64,000 nt of DNA, taken from NCBI GenBank assembly GCA_920105625.2, contig OV050031.1:130712514-130776513 (forward strand). Direction: 5' to 3'. Every line of letters starts with the position of its first letter. The first letter of the stretch is position 1. Position numbers and translations under genes: made by a program. Shown piece after piece: positions 1 through 10,002 of the stretch. Below the pieces are notes generated by a model that had not been told where the DNA came from, ran no database searches, and saw only the letters and a list, made by a program, of their open reading frames with translations. This stretch comes from Clusia tigrina (taxonomy: Eukaryota > Arthropoda > Insecta > Diptera > Clusiidae).

Positions 1-1350
1 GCTATTTACCTCGAACCAAAATAACCGACTTTCAAGCTATCTCATTTAAATAAAACTACACTGTCTCTATCCTCTAGTGTGAGTTACCTGGGTGTAATCC
101 TCGAAACTGAACTGGACATTGAATATGGAGGAAAGGATACACAAAGTAGGGCTTGCACTTTAATTATGCAAAAAGATTATTGGTAGGGGTCTGTACACAA
201 TGGTTGTGCGTTCTATTTTGACAAACGGAGCCTTGATCTGGTGGAAAGCCCTCGGAAGGGAATACAACATCATCAAACTAAGCATAATAAGAAAGAAAGA
301 ATAGGGTGTGCAGTAACAACAGGATCAATAATTTCTTGCCCTACGCAAGCCCAATATATATTACTACATCTGCTCCAAATTGATTTATTCATCAGGAATA
401 TCGCAACAATAAGCTCTCTTAGCTTAAGAGAATTAGACTGCTGGAAAAATATATCGTTTGACCACGGAAGTAAATTATTACGAACTTAAGCAAAATACTA
501 GGCAGAAACAGACTAAAAAGTACCTACTATAGTTTTTGGAAAAAAATATAGTACTCGTATTCGCTCCCCCTCACTCCAGGAAAGGAAGAGTGGCGAAATC
601 ATGGATAAGGCAGATAATACAATCTTCACTGATGGCTCAAATATATATTGTCCGGTAGGAGCAAGTCTCTTCTGAGAAGAGCGAATTATTAGCACATCAT
701 TCCGACTACCTAACACATCAAGTGTGTTCCAGGCGAAAATCCTAGCAATAAGGGAGGCCTGTAGGTTGGCAGAGGAAGACACAAGCTAAAAAGACAAAAG
801 AGCAGTAATATCAAATAATCTGGCTACTCTCAAAGCACTGGACACGACGATAATATCCTCGAAACTAGGATGGGAATGCAGGGAGGTCTTAACTGCACTA
901 GCTGGTTCAGCATAATATTGATATGGGTGCCGACTCAAAGGGATATTGATGGAAACGACAGGGCCGATGAGCTGGCCCGAAAGGAGATCCATGAGGCGAC
1001 TCCGGTTGGTTTCTCCAATTGTTTCAATCAGGAGCAACATAAGCAAAGAATTCTGGTGGATTCAAAGAGTCGATGGAGGAGGCTGAAAACCTGCAAGATC
1101 TATATAGAACTCTGCCCGAACTACAAAAAAAACTAATCCACAGAGTCGTTGTGATTCAACTAGGCTTGCCACAATTGTTGGATCTGCGGAAACCATGTAG
1201 AAAAGGAAATCGTGGAATACTTCCTATCTGCCTGCCCGGCACTGTCCAGAAGAAAATGAAGAGCACTAGGCAAACCAATCTTTCGAAACATTGAAGAGAT
1301 CGCGAACTGCAAGGTAGGGGAAATTCTCGCAAAATAAGATAGGTAGGCAA
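1..1350 (+). pseudogene. Non-LTR retrotransposon remnant (LOA/I-type): RT C-terminus and RNase H
   Basis: Conceptual translation in shifting frames gives the end of a non-LTR reverse transcriptase. Around 85-110 it reads YLGVILETEL, and around 195-245 it has the VRSILTNGALIWWKAL motif typical of the thumb region. An RNase H start follows near 615-650 (FTDGSN), then its C-terminal signature near 925-990 (WVPTQRDIDGNDRADELARK). Elements with an RNase H domain after RT belong to the I/LOA/R1 groups. The 5' part lies outside the window. Many stops and frameshifts show it is dead. Family placement beyond 'RNase H-bearing non-LTR' is inference; it may or may not be the family seen at 54-64 kb. Confidence 0.75.
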
Positions 1351-1394
1351 GCTACAAAAGTAACAAAATATAATACCAGTACAAAAGACACTCC

Positions 1395-2221
1395 TAAGAG
1401 AAATGAAAATCGCTTTGAAATATTATCAACAATAAAGGATTCCGCTATAACAGGATTCTAATAATAGAGAATCACATAAGCCTCCCTCCATTTATCTTCG
1501 ACATAGTAGCTCAAACATACTGGTAACAGAAAAACTAATGCACCCTGTCAGTTGTAAGAGCCTTGTAGTAGTAATATGAGGCATTGCACTAGATGTGGTT
1601 ACATAGGAAATCAAAAATGCGCTCGAAGATGGTTAATTTAATGCAATAGAGTGTCACAGTTCTTGTTTCGAGTTGAGTTGGAATCTGAATACATAAAACT
1701 TAAAAAAATTAAACGCAATCGATTTATGACTTCCGGTATTTGCTGCATAGTACGATCAAGGTTGAAGAGCAAGCCAAGCGCAAAGGGTCAGTACACTGCA
1801 TTAGCTGCCAATCCATTGCATGTGGTGACCTACACAATTCATTTCAATGTAAATCAGATAACACTAGCACAGATTCTAAAAAATGTATTAATTGTGGTTG
1901 CCACCATACAGCGCGTTATAGAGGGTGTCCAGTGTACATTGAGCTTTAAAACAAAACCAATGGACGTCAGCAAGTCGTTAAAATCAATAAAACTATCTCT
2001 GCACAGGATACTCATAATTTACAGCACAAGTCTCATGGTCCTAATATTCCACTAACAGGGTCTTATGCTAATATAGTAAAATCCAAGCCAGCCAATAACT
2101 GCAGTAATATGACAACACAATCGCCAACACAATCGCTGGAAGCAATGTTAATGAGCTTAACGCAATGCCTGACACATTATAACATAATAAAAATGCAGAT
2201 GTTCATCACCTACAAATTAAT
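1395..2221 (+). pseudogene. Jockey element J1, ORF1 (gag-like) remnant
   Basis: Decayed relative of the intact ORF1 at 13223-14785. Fragments match in order: an ENRF motif near 1404, a SLVVV.GIA segment near 1558-1590, and a zinc-knuckle region at 1780-1945. The last two knuckles are recognisable in that region (CGDLH, then CINCGCHHTARYRGCPVY). ORF1 proteins of Jockey elements bind RNA through CCHC knuckles. Stops and frameshifts occur throughout. ORF2 follows directly on the same strand, as in an intact Jockey. Confidence 0.75.
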
Positions 2222-2224
2222 TAT

Positions 2225-3845
2225 GTGAAGATTTCTAATTGGAACGCTAACTGCATTCACCAACACAAGCTGGAAGTCGAAATCTTCTTACATTCACACA
2301 GTATTAATGTTCTACTTGTTTCAGAAGTACACCTGACAAGTGAGAATAAATTCTGTATTCGTGGATATTTTCTTTATATGACAAACCACCCAGATGGTAA
2401 GACTTTACGCTATTGAAGATTATGCAAAATAATATTTACAAGCCACTTCTAAGTACAATTTTTGTTCCTCCAAGATTCACCATTAGCGACGTGCAATTCA
2501 CTAATTATTTCAAAACACTAGAGAATAACTTTATATCAGCAGGCGACTTTAATGCTAAACATACTTTCTGAGGCTCTCGGCTGATTAGTCCTAAAGGGAA
2601 GCGCTATACTCTACCCTTATGAATCGTTACCTCAACTTGGATTTTGTATCTTCTGGAAAAACGACTTACTGGCCTTTAGATCCTAAAAATATTCCAGATC
2701 TGATTGAGTTTGGAATAACCAAAAATATTGACCAGAAATCGATATCATTCTTCAGATCACTTTCCATTAACAGTAATTTTATTCAAAGTAGTAGCAACGT
2801 CATAGACCACCTTCAACTAAACGTAACTATTTATTAGCCAAGGATCAACTCCATGAAGCATTAAACCAGCAACAGGATAAATACATGAAAGGTTATACTC
2901 GGTTTTAACTCCCACAGAAAAAGCAAATTACTCCGTATGGAGAGTAAATAAAAGTATATACATGCCGAAGGGATGTGAACCACCGATTAGACTCTTAAAT
3001 GGTTCATGGGCGAGAAGTGATCTGCATTTCCTCATCATTTAACAGTATTCCAGCCAAATTCTCCAACTAACGACTTTAGAATTCCATTTTTAATCACTAC
3101 CCGCTACATCAAACTATATTAAATTATCGGTGAATGAAGTGAGTATATCAAAGAAAATAAACACAATCCACAGAAAGCACCTGGCTACGATATAATTATA
3201 ACAAAAATGGTTAAAGAAGTTCCAAAAGTAGCTATCAAAATTTTAGCACAACTATTCAACATAATATTTCGACTTGACTTGTTTCCATCAGTTTGGAAAA
3301 TATCTAAAGTAATTATGATAGTTAAACCCGGTAAAGATGCAACTCAAACAGTCTCTTATAGGCCCATTAGTCTCCCCCCGTCGCCACCCAAGTTCTTTGA
3401 AAAAAACTGATGCTTTCGAGAGTGTTGCCCCTTATGCAACGAAATGGTATCATTCCTCAGCATCAATTCGTTGTCCGGGAAAATTCTGGAATCGTAGAGC
3501 AAGATCATAGATTCGCAAATGAAATCAGAAAAGCACTTGAAATTAAAAAATATCATTCGGCGGTATTAATCGATATGTCACAGACCTAAAATTAAACTAT
3601 TTTTACCGAACAATCTGCATAAAGCACTAGAGAGTTACTTATGTACCAGAAAGTTTAGGGTAAACCACAAAGATTTTATTACTTCAGAGTTCGATATAAG
3701 GGTCGGTGTTCTCAGCCATTCTCACTTGACAATCCGGTTTATTCTGATGTTAAAGTTAAGTTTTACAATTATTTATATTTTATTAACTATTGCTTTTAAT
3801 GTACTTTTAAAATCATGCAATTAATATTAAATAAAGGATTTGCTG
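2225..3845 (+). pseudogene. Jockey element J1, ORF2 (endonuclease-RT) remnant and 3' end
   Basis: The endonuclease N-terminus is visible at 2225-2415 (ISNWNANCIHQHKLE, then VLLVSEVHLT). The AGDFNAKH motif lies at about 2538-2562, and a YWPLDPKNIPDLIEF segment at 2670-2715. RT fragments follow at 3180-3420 (PGYD, then VKPGKDATQTVSYRPISL) and 3450-3600. Order and motifs parallel the intact ORF2 of J2. The RT core with the catalytic FADD box is absent: the homology stops near 3730 after a VGVLSHS.. segment, which suggests an internal deletion or truncation. AT-rich sequence to about 3845 with AATAAA-like motifs may be the 3' UTR; that boundary is a guess. Confidence 0.72.
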
Positions 3846-3884
3846 AATTATCTTATGTTGTTGCTGTTGTTGATGCGGTGTCAT

Positions 3885-4307
3885 CTACTGTGCAGGTAAC
3901 GTAACTCCACTATCCTTGGAAGAAACCGACGGCCACAAGGACTGCGAAGGGGCCGGAACAGATTCTTCTATGTTTGAGATGTTGTACTTTACAGGTGGTC
4001 TGGTTGACGCGTATATGATGCTTACTGAGACCATGATCCCGAGTATAATCATGGATCCATACGTGTAATTATTTCTGGTCTCAGTTACTTCTTGAAAGAA
4101 AGTGACATCCTCAAGATTCGCGAACTGGTGTTCTTTAAGCTTCTGTAGGTTAAGTTCTTCAACTATAGCTTCAGCATGGAGTGTTGGGCGATGTACTTCA
4201 TCCCAGAATATTGATTGCCCTTGTAAATTATTTCGTTGATTTCTACTTTGCAGTTTTTGAATTGCAGTATCGCTTGATCCTTCTATAATGAATGTTTTTC
4301 GCTGCAA
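3885..4307 (-). pseudogene. Errantivirus env remnant, C-terminal transmembrane part
   Basis: This 140-codon minus-strand frame ends in a hydrophobic helix of about 20 residues (YGSMIILGIMVSVSIIYA) followed by a short cytoplasmic tail. That is the layout of the C-terminus of gypsy-type envelope proteins; compare the env tail of element B at 45533-45871. In the next frame upstream (to about 4375) more env-like sequence seems to continue, so a frameshift lies near 4300. Envelope proteins of errantiviruses sit in the membrane and can mediate entry. This copy is a fossil, with its N-terminal part separated from it by the tRNA-like insertion at 4400-4530. Confidence 0.65.
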
Positions 4308-4409
4308 GTAAAACTTATTACTGTATTCGGTATATTTATAAAATGAATGTAATTGTCGTGTGGTTCGGACACTGATGATAATTTCCCTACGTCATGGAAT
4401 ACGCATTCG

Positions 4410-4481
4410 CCCTCTGTGGTCTAGTGGTAAGCATGCTAGACTCACTCCCCGAGGGTCGCAGGTTCAAATCCTGCTACGAGC
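4410..4481 (+). repeat. tRNA-like sequence with Pol III A and B boxes (SINE head or tRNA pseudogene)
   Basis: The A box TGGTCTAGTGG (4417-4427) and B box GGTTCAAATCC (4461-4471) both match the eukaryotic tRNA internal promoter consensus perfectly and are 33 bases apart, which is normal for a tRNA. The T arm forms a perfect 5-bp stem (GCAGG 4458-4462 with CCTGC 4470-4474). However, the two acceptor strands (4410-4416 and 4475-4481) do not pair and the anticodon stem is poor, so this is not a working tRNA. A T-run at about 4514-4518 could end Pol III transcription. It sits inside env debris, which suggests an inserted tRNA-derived SINE, but I could not identify its tail. Confidence 0.55.
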
Positions 4482-4723
4482 TTGGTCTCCAAAATGCTTC
4501 TTTCTATAAAATCTTTTTCTCTTCGAGTCGAATGCCTCTGTAGCTAGTACTCATTTCCATAACACCTTGCACTCATAATTAATTATGGTGTAAGGTATAA
4601 TATAATATGTGTAAAATACGGCCTACGCCGTGGTTCGTATATGAGAATTCTGCTAATGTAATGTATCCTCGGTTTCCATTATTTTGTTTTTTTTCTCGGG
4701 CGTATTTATTCAGGAAGTTATCG

Positions 4724-4948
4724 TTAGTTTCTTGTTCTTTGTTGATTCTCTGTATGTTTGAGTCTCTGTATCAGTTTGCTTTCATTTTTAAATGTTCCTT
4801 TTAAATTGTGTTCGTTGCTGTATAGTTCTTGTATTTGTTTGTGCAAGTCGTGTGCGTCACTTGCTTCCATGTTTCCTGTGATAATCTTGATAGCAGTATC
4901 TAATTCGTTTACAATGCCTCTTTTGCTTCGTTTAGTTGTTGTTAGAGC
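4724..4948 (-). pseudogene. Errantivirus env remnant around the SU/TM cleavage site
   Basis: Minus-strand frame open between stops at 4949-4951 and 4724-4726. It contains a furin-type cleavage motif RSKR followed by G (codons at about 4916-4930). After it comes a helical stretch with TAIKIITGN, which is characteristic of the start of the TM subunit in gypsy-like envelope proteins. An in-frame stop lies just upstream of the cleavage site, and another ends the frame after about 65 further residues. It belongs with the C-terminal piece at 3885-4307. I rate it as env from motif and order only. Confidence 0.62.
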
Positions 4949-5039
4949 TTAAAATTTATTCCATAATTCTGTCAGTTTTAGCTTGGTAATTAGTAATGAA
5001 CTTATCTATATGTCATGTTTATCGAATGTTTGTTGTGGC

Positions 5040-5180
5040 TCTTGTTGTCGTTGCTGCTGTGGCCACCAATACAATGCGCGTGTTATACTGTTGTTGTTGC
5101 TGCGCGCGTTGCGCTATTGTCGTTGTTGCGGGGTGTTATGTTGTTGTTGCTGAGGTGTCATCTACTCTGCAGGTAATTTA
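5040..5180. repeat. TTG/CAA-rich microsatellite ending in a second copy of the env-end sequence
   Basis: GTTGTTGTTGCTG-type repeats run from about 5030 to 5155. They are followed by a 23-base segment (5154-5176) that matches, with one difference, the segment at 3878-3900 where the env C-terminus at 3885 stops. Both places therefore have the same order on the minus strand: end of env, then CAA repeats. This suggests two partial copies of the same errantivirus 3' end, or a local duplication. The predicted plus-strand peptide rich in Cys and Val here is only a translation of the repeat. Confidence 0.5.
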
Positions 5181-5306
5181 ACTCGCGCAATCAAAGATAT
5201 TAAGAACAATCACAGTCGCACCATGGTAGACAAAAAACACAAATATACACAATTGTCTTAAAATCACAATGAACAAAACAGAACTTATTAAGATGAAATG
5301 TATGTA
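5176..5306 (+). pseudogene. Jockey ORF2 C-terminus (J4), left part, split by the Tigger-like element
   Basis: Translation resembles the C-terminal tail of the intact Jockey ORF2 at 10575-13229. QSKILRTITVAPW at about 5195-5234 corresponds to QSKILRLITGAPW. IHNCLKI at about 5248-5268 corresponds to IHKDLKI. One in-frame TAG lies directly after APW. The frame runs up to the TA at 5305-5306 and continues at 16897, so the Tigger-like element is inserted in this Jockey relic. Similarity is clear, and it gives independent support for the transposon boundary. Confidence 0.7.
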
Positions 5307-5522
5307 CACTCCCCCGATTTATGCGGTACTCTTCTTACGCGGTTTCGCTTTTACGCGGTTTTTCAAAATATGTAAATAATAAAATGCCCAAAAGACAAAT
5401 TTTTAAAAATGGTTTTTATTTCCGTTCTAATGCAATACTTGCAAACATACAATTTCTAATCATTCTTAAATTGAATTCATTCAGCAACACTGTTATGAAA
5501 TCATTAAATTGGTGAGTCCCAG

Positions 5523-5918
5523 TGTTGCCAACGTCCCGAGCGGGGGTGTCACGAAGTATAGTAGGAAGCATGTACATACGCATACATACTCGTATGTATA
5601 AATATGAAGTAACTGCTCTATCAGGCCACTTCTAGTTATACATATGTATGAATATGAATAACTGTAATATCAGACCACTTTTGCTTTTTTCATCTTGGAC
5701 CTAATGACACTTGTATGTACATCTGAATACAAATTTAACAACGGGGCGAATCGCAACAAACTTCTTTTAAAGTTTAAACCAAAATTGAAATATTTAAAAT
5801 AGTGAAAAATCATATGAAATTAAATAATTAAATAAATATATAAAATAACTTTTTTTTCTAAATATTAAAAAGCTTGTTTCACTCGCCGGTAAATTCGGGC
5901 ATATAAAGTCAAATTACA
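5523..5918 (+). repeat. 5' LTR of the BEL/Pao element
   Basis: 396 bp, starting TGTTGCCAACG and ending AATTACA. It is collinear with 10003-10395: both contain TATAAATATGAAGTAACTGC, CACTTCTAGTTATACATATG and CATCTTGGACCTAATGACAC. Preceded by CCCAG, the left copy of the target duplication. The divergence from the 3' LTR points to an old insertion. Confidence 0.88.
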
Positions 5919-6037
5919 ATTCTTTAAAATAAATTGTTTTTATCTCTCTAAAATGCGGTGCGCGAAATTTATCAGTAAATTAGGTTAATATTTGTATATC
6001 GGAAACGCGGTACGCGAAAAACCGAAGTGACATTATA

Positions 6038-7501
6038 ATGGTTGGGTCTAGTTGCAGCAAGTGTGATGCTAAAGATGACGACCGCATGGTACAGTGCGAT
6101 CGCTACGATAAGTGGTACCTCTTCAATTGCGTCGGAATTAATAGCGGACTAGCCGATATTAACTGGAAGTGTGCAAATTGCAATACATCTAAGAGCCCGG
6201 ATAAATTGAGGGCTGCAGCTCCTCCAGAAAATATGCAATTCGGAATCCACTGTAAAGATCGCCCACAGCCGAAGTGGACATTTCATTACCAACAACAACA
6301 ACAATTAGGTGGAGTGCAGAAGATGGCGCTGCACATCTGCCAAGAGATTTTGGCATACCTAATAACCAAACGCTAATAACTACAGGCGGCGAAGTAGCGT
6401 CAAGTTTAGAAATGCAGCCACCCTATCAACATGCCCAGCAACATTGTATCCATACACTTCGAATCAAATTAGTACAGTGCAGAGTGCAACATTCACAAAC
6501 GTTGCTCCGCCACACATGTTGCGTGATAACAATTCAACGGAGCATGATGCCTCAAAATCAAAAAAGGTCGAATTCCAACTGGACATGTTAGAAGAAGAAT
6601 CACAGGACATTTCGCCAGAAAATTGTAATAAATTCTGTCACCAACGCACGCCAACTCAATCGCAATTAGCAGCAAGACAAGCCATTCCAAAAGAGTTCCC
6701 GTATTTTAATGGCGACCATGGAGGAGAGGCCTCTATTTATAAGTTGTTTTAAGAACAGTACAGATGTCGCAGGTTATTCAAATCCCGAAAACCTGTTAAG
6801 ATTGCAAGGGTTTTTAAGAGGAAAAACCCGTGAAATGGTTCGAAGCAAACTTCTGTTGCCTGGGATAGTACCAGAAGTAATTAAGACTCTGGAAATGTTT
6901 TGGCAGGCCAGAATGTATAATAGAGAGCCTGATAGAAAAAGTAAGAAAGGGGGCGCCATTGGAAGATAAGCTGGAGGCACTCATTAACTACGCTCTCTGT
7001 GTACGCAATATTTACTCTACCATGGAATCATGCCATATATACGCGTATGTGAATAATCCAATGCTCGTAAAAGAACTTGTCGACAAACTGACAACCCAAT
7101 ATAAGCTAATTTGGGCAATGCATGCTAAGGACGAAAGAGTTCCAGTGGTAAAAACATTTAGCGACTGGCTTTACACACTTGCAGAAGCGGCCAGCAAAGT
7201 AATCACACCTGAGACAACTAAACACCATGGATCACTCAATACACAGACGCAAGCCGACAATCTACAAAAAAAGCATAATTGTGCACATTGCAAAACTGAG
7301 GGACATAGAATATCACAATGCAATGAGTTTAAAAAACTCAGCCTGGACTGCAAGTGGGACATCGTACGAACTCTGAAATTATGCCGTCAGTGCTTGAACA
7401 TCCACCGACGCCGATGTTTCATCAATCAAACCTGTGGTATCGAAGGATGTAACGCTAAACACCTTCAGTTGTTGCACAAAAGTGCACCCAAGACAACATA
7501 A
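6038..7501 (+). pseudogene. BEL/Pao gag, frameshifted
   Basis: The first frame (6038-6376) starts with a PHD-like cluster: CSKC, C, C, then WKCANC. The usual His before the fourth Cys is replaced (WYLFNC instead of WYHF.C). Such a finger opens several BEL/Pao Gag proteins. Later frames (6444-6752, 6709-6969, 6959-7501) carry the Gag core and end in the cysteine/histidine block of Pao nucleocapsid: CAHCKTEGHRISQC, then CRQCLN, CGIEGCNAKH and LLH. The four frames overlap, so at least three frameshifts break one original gene. Gag would form the particle and bind element RNA in the cytoplasm. Confidence 0.75.
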
Positions 7502-7546
7502 AGTGAATCAGAGGCATCAAATACGGGTGAAAACAGCAGTGAGACT

Positions 7547-8385
7547 GTGAACTCATACTACAGTACTAGCGACAATGACCGACCATACTTCCGCATTTTA
7601 CCGGATCGTATTTACTCTGAAAACAATTACTTAGATACTTTTGCATTTTTAGATGAGGGCTCGTTAGTGACACTTATGGAGGCAGAAGCTTTCAACCACC
7701 TAAATTTGAAAGGTGTCCACGAACCCCTGTGTCTACGTTGGACCGGGGACAAAACAAGAAATGAAGATGCATCCATCAAAACGTCACTAAAGATTGCTAA
7801 CGTGCAAAGTGGTGAGTCGTTCACTATAAATGGAGTCCACACCGTGGAAAGCCTCAGCTTTCGCGCGCAAACCATCGACATGGGCAAAATTGCGAAAAAG
7901 CATCCATATTGAGCAGACTTGCCCATACAGTCGTATATTAACGCTAAACCAACAATTCTTATCGGCGCAGATAATTGGAGACTTGCCGTGTCACTTAAGA
8001 TTCGTGAAGGGACATGGCGTCAACCGATTGCGACGAAAGCAAGACTAGGATGGGCCTCACAAGGGCGTGGACCCGGTTCTCAGATGAATTCCCATCTAAA
8101 TATACATACGTGCGGTTGCAAAAAGGAATATGAAGAGCTTCACGGCATGGTTAAAAAACACTTCAAGTTGAATTCACCACCACCGTCACTGTTACTATCA
8201 CAACAGGATGAGAGAGCTATGGCCATACTAGATTCAACATGTCAAAATATTGGAAACCGATATGAAACCGGGCTACTATGGAGTCACGACCAGGTGAACT
8301 TACCCGATAGCTACGAAACTGCGTTTAAAATGCTGATGTGCCTCCACAAAAAATTCCTCAAAAACCTATCGCTGAAATTAGCAAT
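7547..8385 (+). pseudogene. BEL/Pao protease and RT-proximal region of pol, truncated
   Basis: 7547-7912 is a retropepsin of the A17 type. Its active-site strand reads FLDEGSLVTLME, where family members usually have DDGS or DSGS, so the residue after the catalytic Asp is changed. The next frame (7919-8385) holds PTILIGADNW, LGWASQG, SQQDERAMAIL and GRYETGLLW-like motifs (here NRYETGLLW), then LPDSYETAFKMLMCLHKK. In Pao pol these directly precede the RT fingers. The pol frame then runs without a stop into glutamine-rich TAF4 sequence at about 8386. A stop and frameshift separate protease from the RT-proximal part. Confidence 0.78.
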
Positions 8386-9690
8386 GCAACAACAACACAA
8401 TGCCCAATCAAGCAATCAGCCCGTTCTGAATTCGATGACACCGGCGAGCGTTGTCGTCGGTATGCGTCCACCCGGTTCTAAGCAGCAGCAGAAGGGCGTG
8501 CAGGGCAATAAGCGGGGGCGTGATGTCATTGGCAGTCCTCATATGGTTGGTGCACGGCCACAAAATCCAGCGATAACATTAAGTACACTAACCCCGGGAC
8601 AAACGCCTGCACTAATTTTAAAAAACCGAAAACGGATTTCAATTGTTGCGCGTAGGGACAGCCACATCGGGCCAGTGACACAAACAATTGGCAATAATTC
8701 CACAAATCCAACACAAATTCGTTTGCAAATTGTTCCAGCTGCTGCTCAACAGATGCAGCAGCAACATCAGATGGCGGCCATTGTGAACATTCAGCAGCAT
8801 CAAATGCAGCAACAGTTGCAGCAGCAGACCCAATATTTGTACGCCCAGCCGCAAATAACACATATCCAGGCTCTTCCACCGTAGCAGCTACCCACGCAGC
8901 AGTAACACAATGCTATTACAATTAACAACAGCAATTTAGTGGCTACATCGACAGCACTACCACCACCTCAACCACCACACCAGCAACAACAAAGCACAAC
9001 AGCGCAGGGCAATACCAAAGAAAAGTGTCGCAAATTCTTAGCAAATGTAATAGATTCATCGACGCGCGAACCGAAGCCTGTCGAGAAAAACATACGAAAT
9101 CTCATGGCTGGTAAATGCCAATGCCAAGCCGGAGGAGTTTTGCGTTAGACTGGAGCGTTTGTTGAACTCGAGTCCGCAGCCGTGCCTGATCGGATTCCTT
9201 AAGAAAAGTTTACCTCTACTGAGACAAGCATTATTCACAAAGGAGCTCATCATTGATGGCTGCAAACCGACGCCGCAGCATATCGTTGGCATGGCCACAT
9301 TGCACCAACAATTGCCGAAAATCCAGGCGCAGATCCGTCCGATAAGTCAAAACCAAACCACGACCATTGTGCGGATGCAAATACGCATGATTTCACCCGC
9401 AGCGGCAGCAATACCAGGACTGCGTCCCATCGGCCACACCATCATCACCAAGCAGCCGAGCGGCATAGATTCAAGGTCCCACAAACGGTCCACGATCAGT
9501 TGCGCGTTCCTATTTCAAACGCCGTACAACAGCAGCAGAACGCAACACCAATGCAGCCAGCGCCAAAGTATATTCTACAGATATGTACGCCGACTTCAAC
9601 GCCAGTTAATCGGCACACTGTACAAATACGCACAGCGAAGAGTAAAAATAGCACTGCCAGCATAAAGTGAAATTAGGCTCAAACATGCAT
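8386..9690 (+). pseudogene. Taf4: Captured TAF4 (TFIID subunit 4) coding segment inside the BEL/Pao element
   Basis: Translation across frame changes matches insect TAF4. It has a glutamine-rich N-terminal part, then LNSMTPASVVVGMRPP (8430s), ITLSTLTPGQTPALILK (8573-8624), TQIRLQIVPAAA (8711-8746), and the TAFH/NHR1 domain at about 9021-9260. The TAFH domain includes KEKCRKFLANVIDSSTREP, LERLLNSSPQPCLIGFLKKS and LRQALFTKELIIDG. QQLPKIQAQIRPI and ITKQPS follow. TAF4 is a core subunit of TFIID and coactivator target in the nucleus. The C-terminal histone-fold half is missing. No intron-like interruption is seen, so it looks like cDNA. Frameshifts near 8628, 8690, 9100 and 9470 and stops at 8882-8884 and 8906-8908 show it is a pseudogene. 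It lies in pol orientation between Pao coding parts, where RT, RNase H and integrase belong. Confidence 0.85.
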
Positions 9691-9990
9691 TTACATCGAT
9701 CGGTTCTCGCAGAGATGGGTTAAAGAGTACAGACCACTTCTAACTCGGGGAAGAAAATGGTTCGCGAAGCAGCCACCACTGAAGATTGGTGACTTTGTAA
9801 TAATCGTCGACGAGAATCATCTACGAAATCAATGGCCAAAAGGAATTATAGTCGATATAGTGACAGGAAAAGACGGGCAAGTACGAAGAGCGACTGTGAA
9901 GCCCAAAGGTGGGCTACTGGAACGGCCGGGAGTAAAACTAGCAACCCTAGACGTGGCTAACGACTGTGGTAAGCGCGACGGGCTAGCATA
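9691..9990 (+). pseudogene. BEL/Pao pol C-terminal domain (DUF5641-like)
   Basis: Frame reads DRFSQRWVKEYRPLLT at about 9699-9746. KWFAKQPPLKIGDFVIIVDE, QWPKGIIVDIVTGKDGQVR and ERPGVKLATLDV follow, up to about 9957. This is the small domain found after the integrase core at the end of BEL/Pao Pol proteins (DUF5641). It marks the point where Pao sequence resumes after the TAF4 segment. It runs up to the polypurine tract before the 3' LTR. Confidence 0.82.
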
Positions 9991-10002
9991 CAAGGGGGAG
10001 AA
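9990..10002 (+). promoter_or_regulatory. Polypurine tract of the BEL/Pao element
   Basis: ACAAGGGGGAGAA ends directly before the TGTTGCC start of the 3' LTR. A purine run in this position primes plus-strand DNA synthesis in LTR retrotransposons. Confidence 0.75.

Noticed and set aside
4410..4481. A functional tRNA gene
   Set aside because: Pol III boxes and the T arm are fine, but the acceptor strands do not pair and the anticodon stem is poor, so I list it only as tRNA-like.
4996..5181. A small Cys/Val-rich protein
   Set aside because: It is a translation of TTG/CTG repeats on the wrong strand of env debris.
8526..8879. Minus-strand 117-codon frame opposite TAF4
   Set aside because: Shadow of the glutamine-repeat coding strand.
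8386..9665. A working host TAF4 gene
   Set aside because: It has frameshifts and stops, lacks the C-terminal histone-fold half, and sits inside an LTR element.
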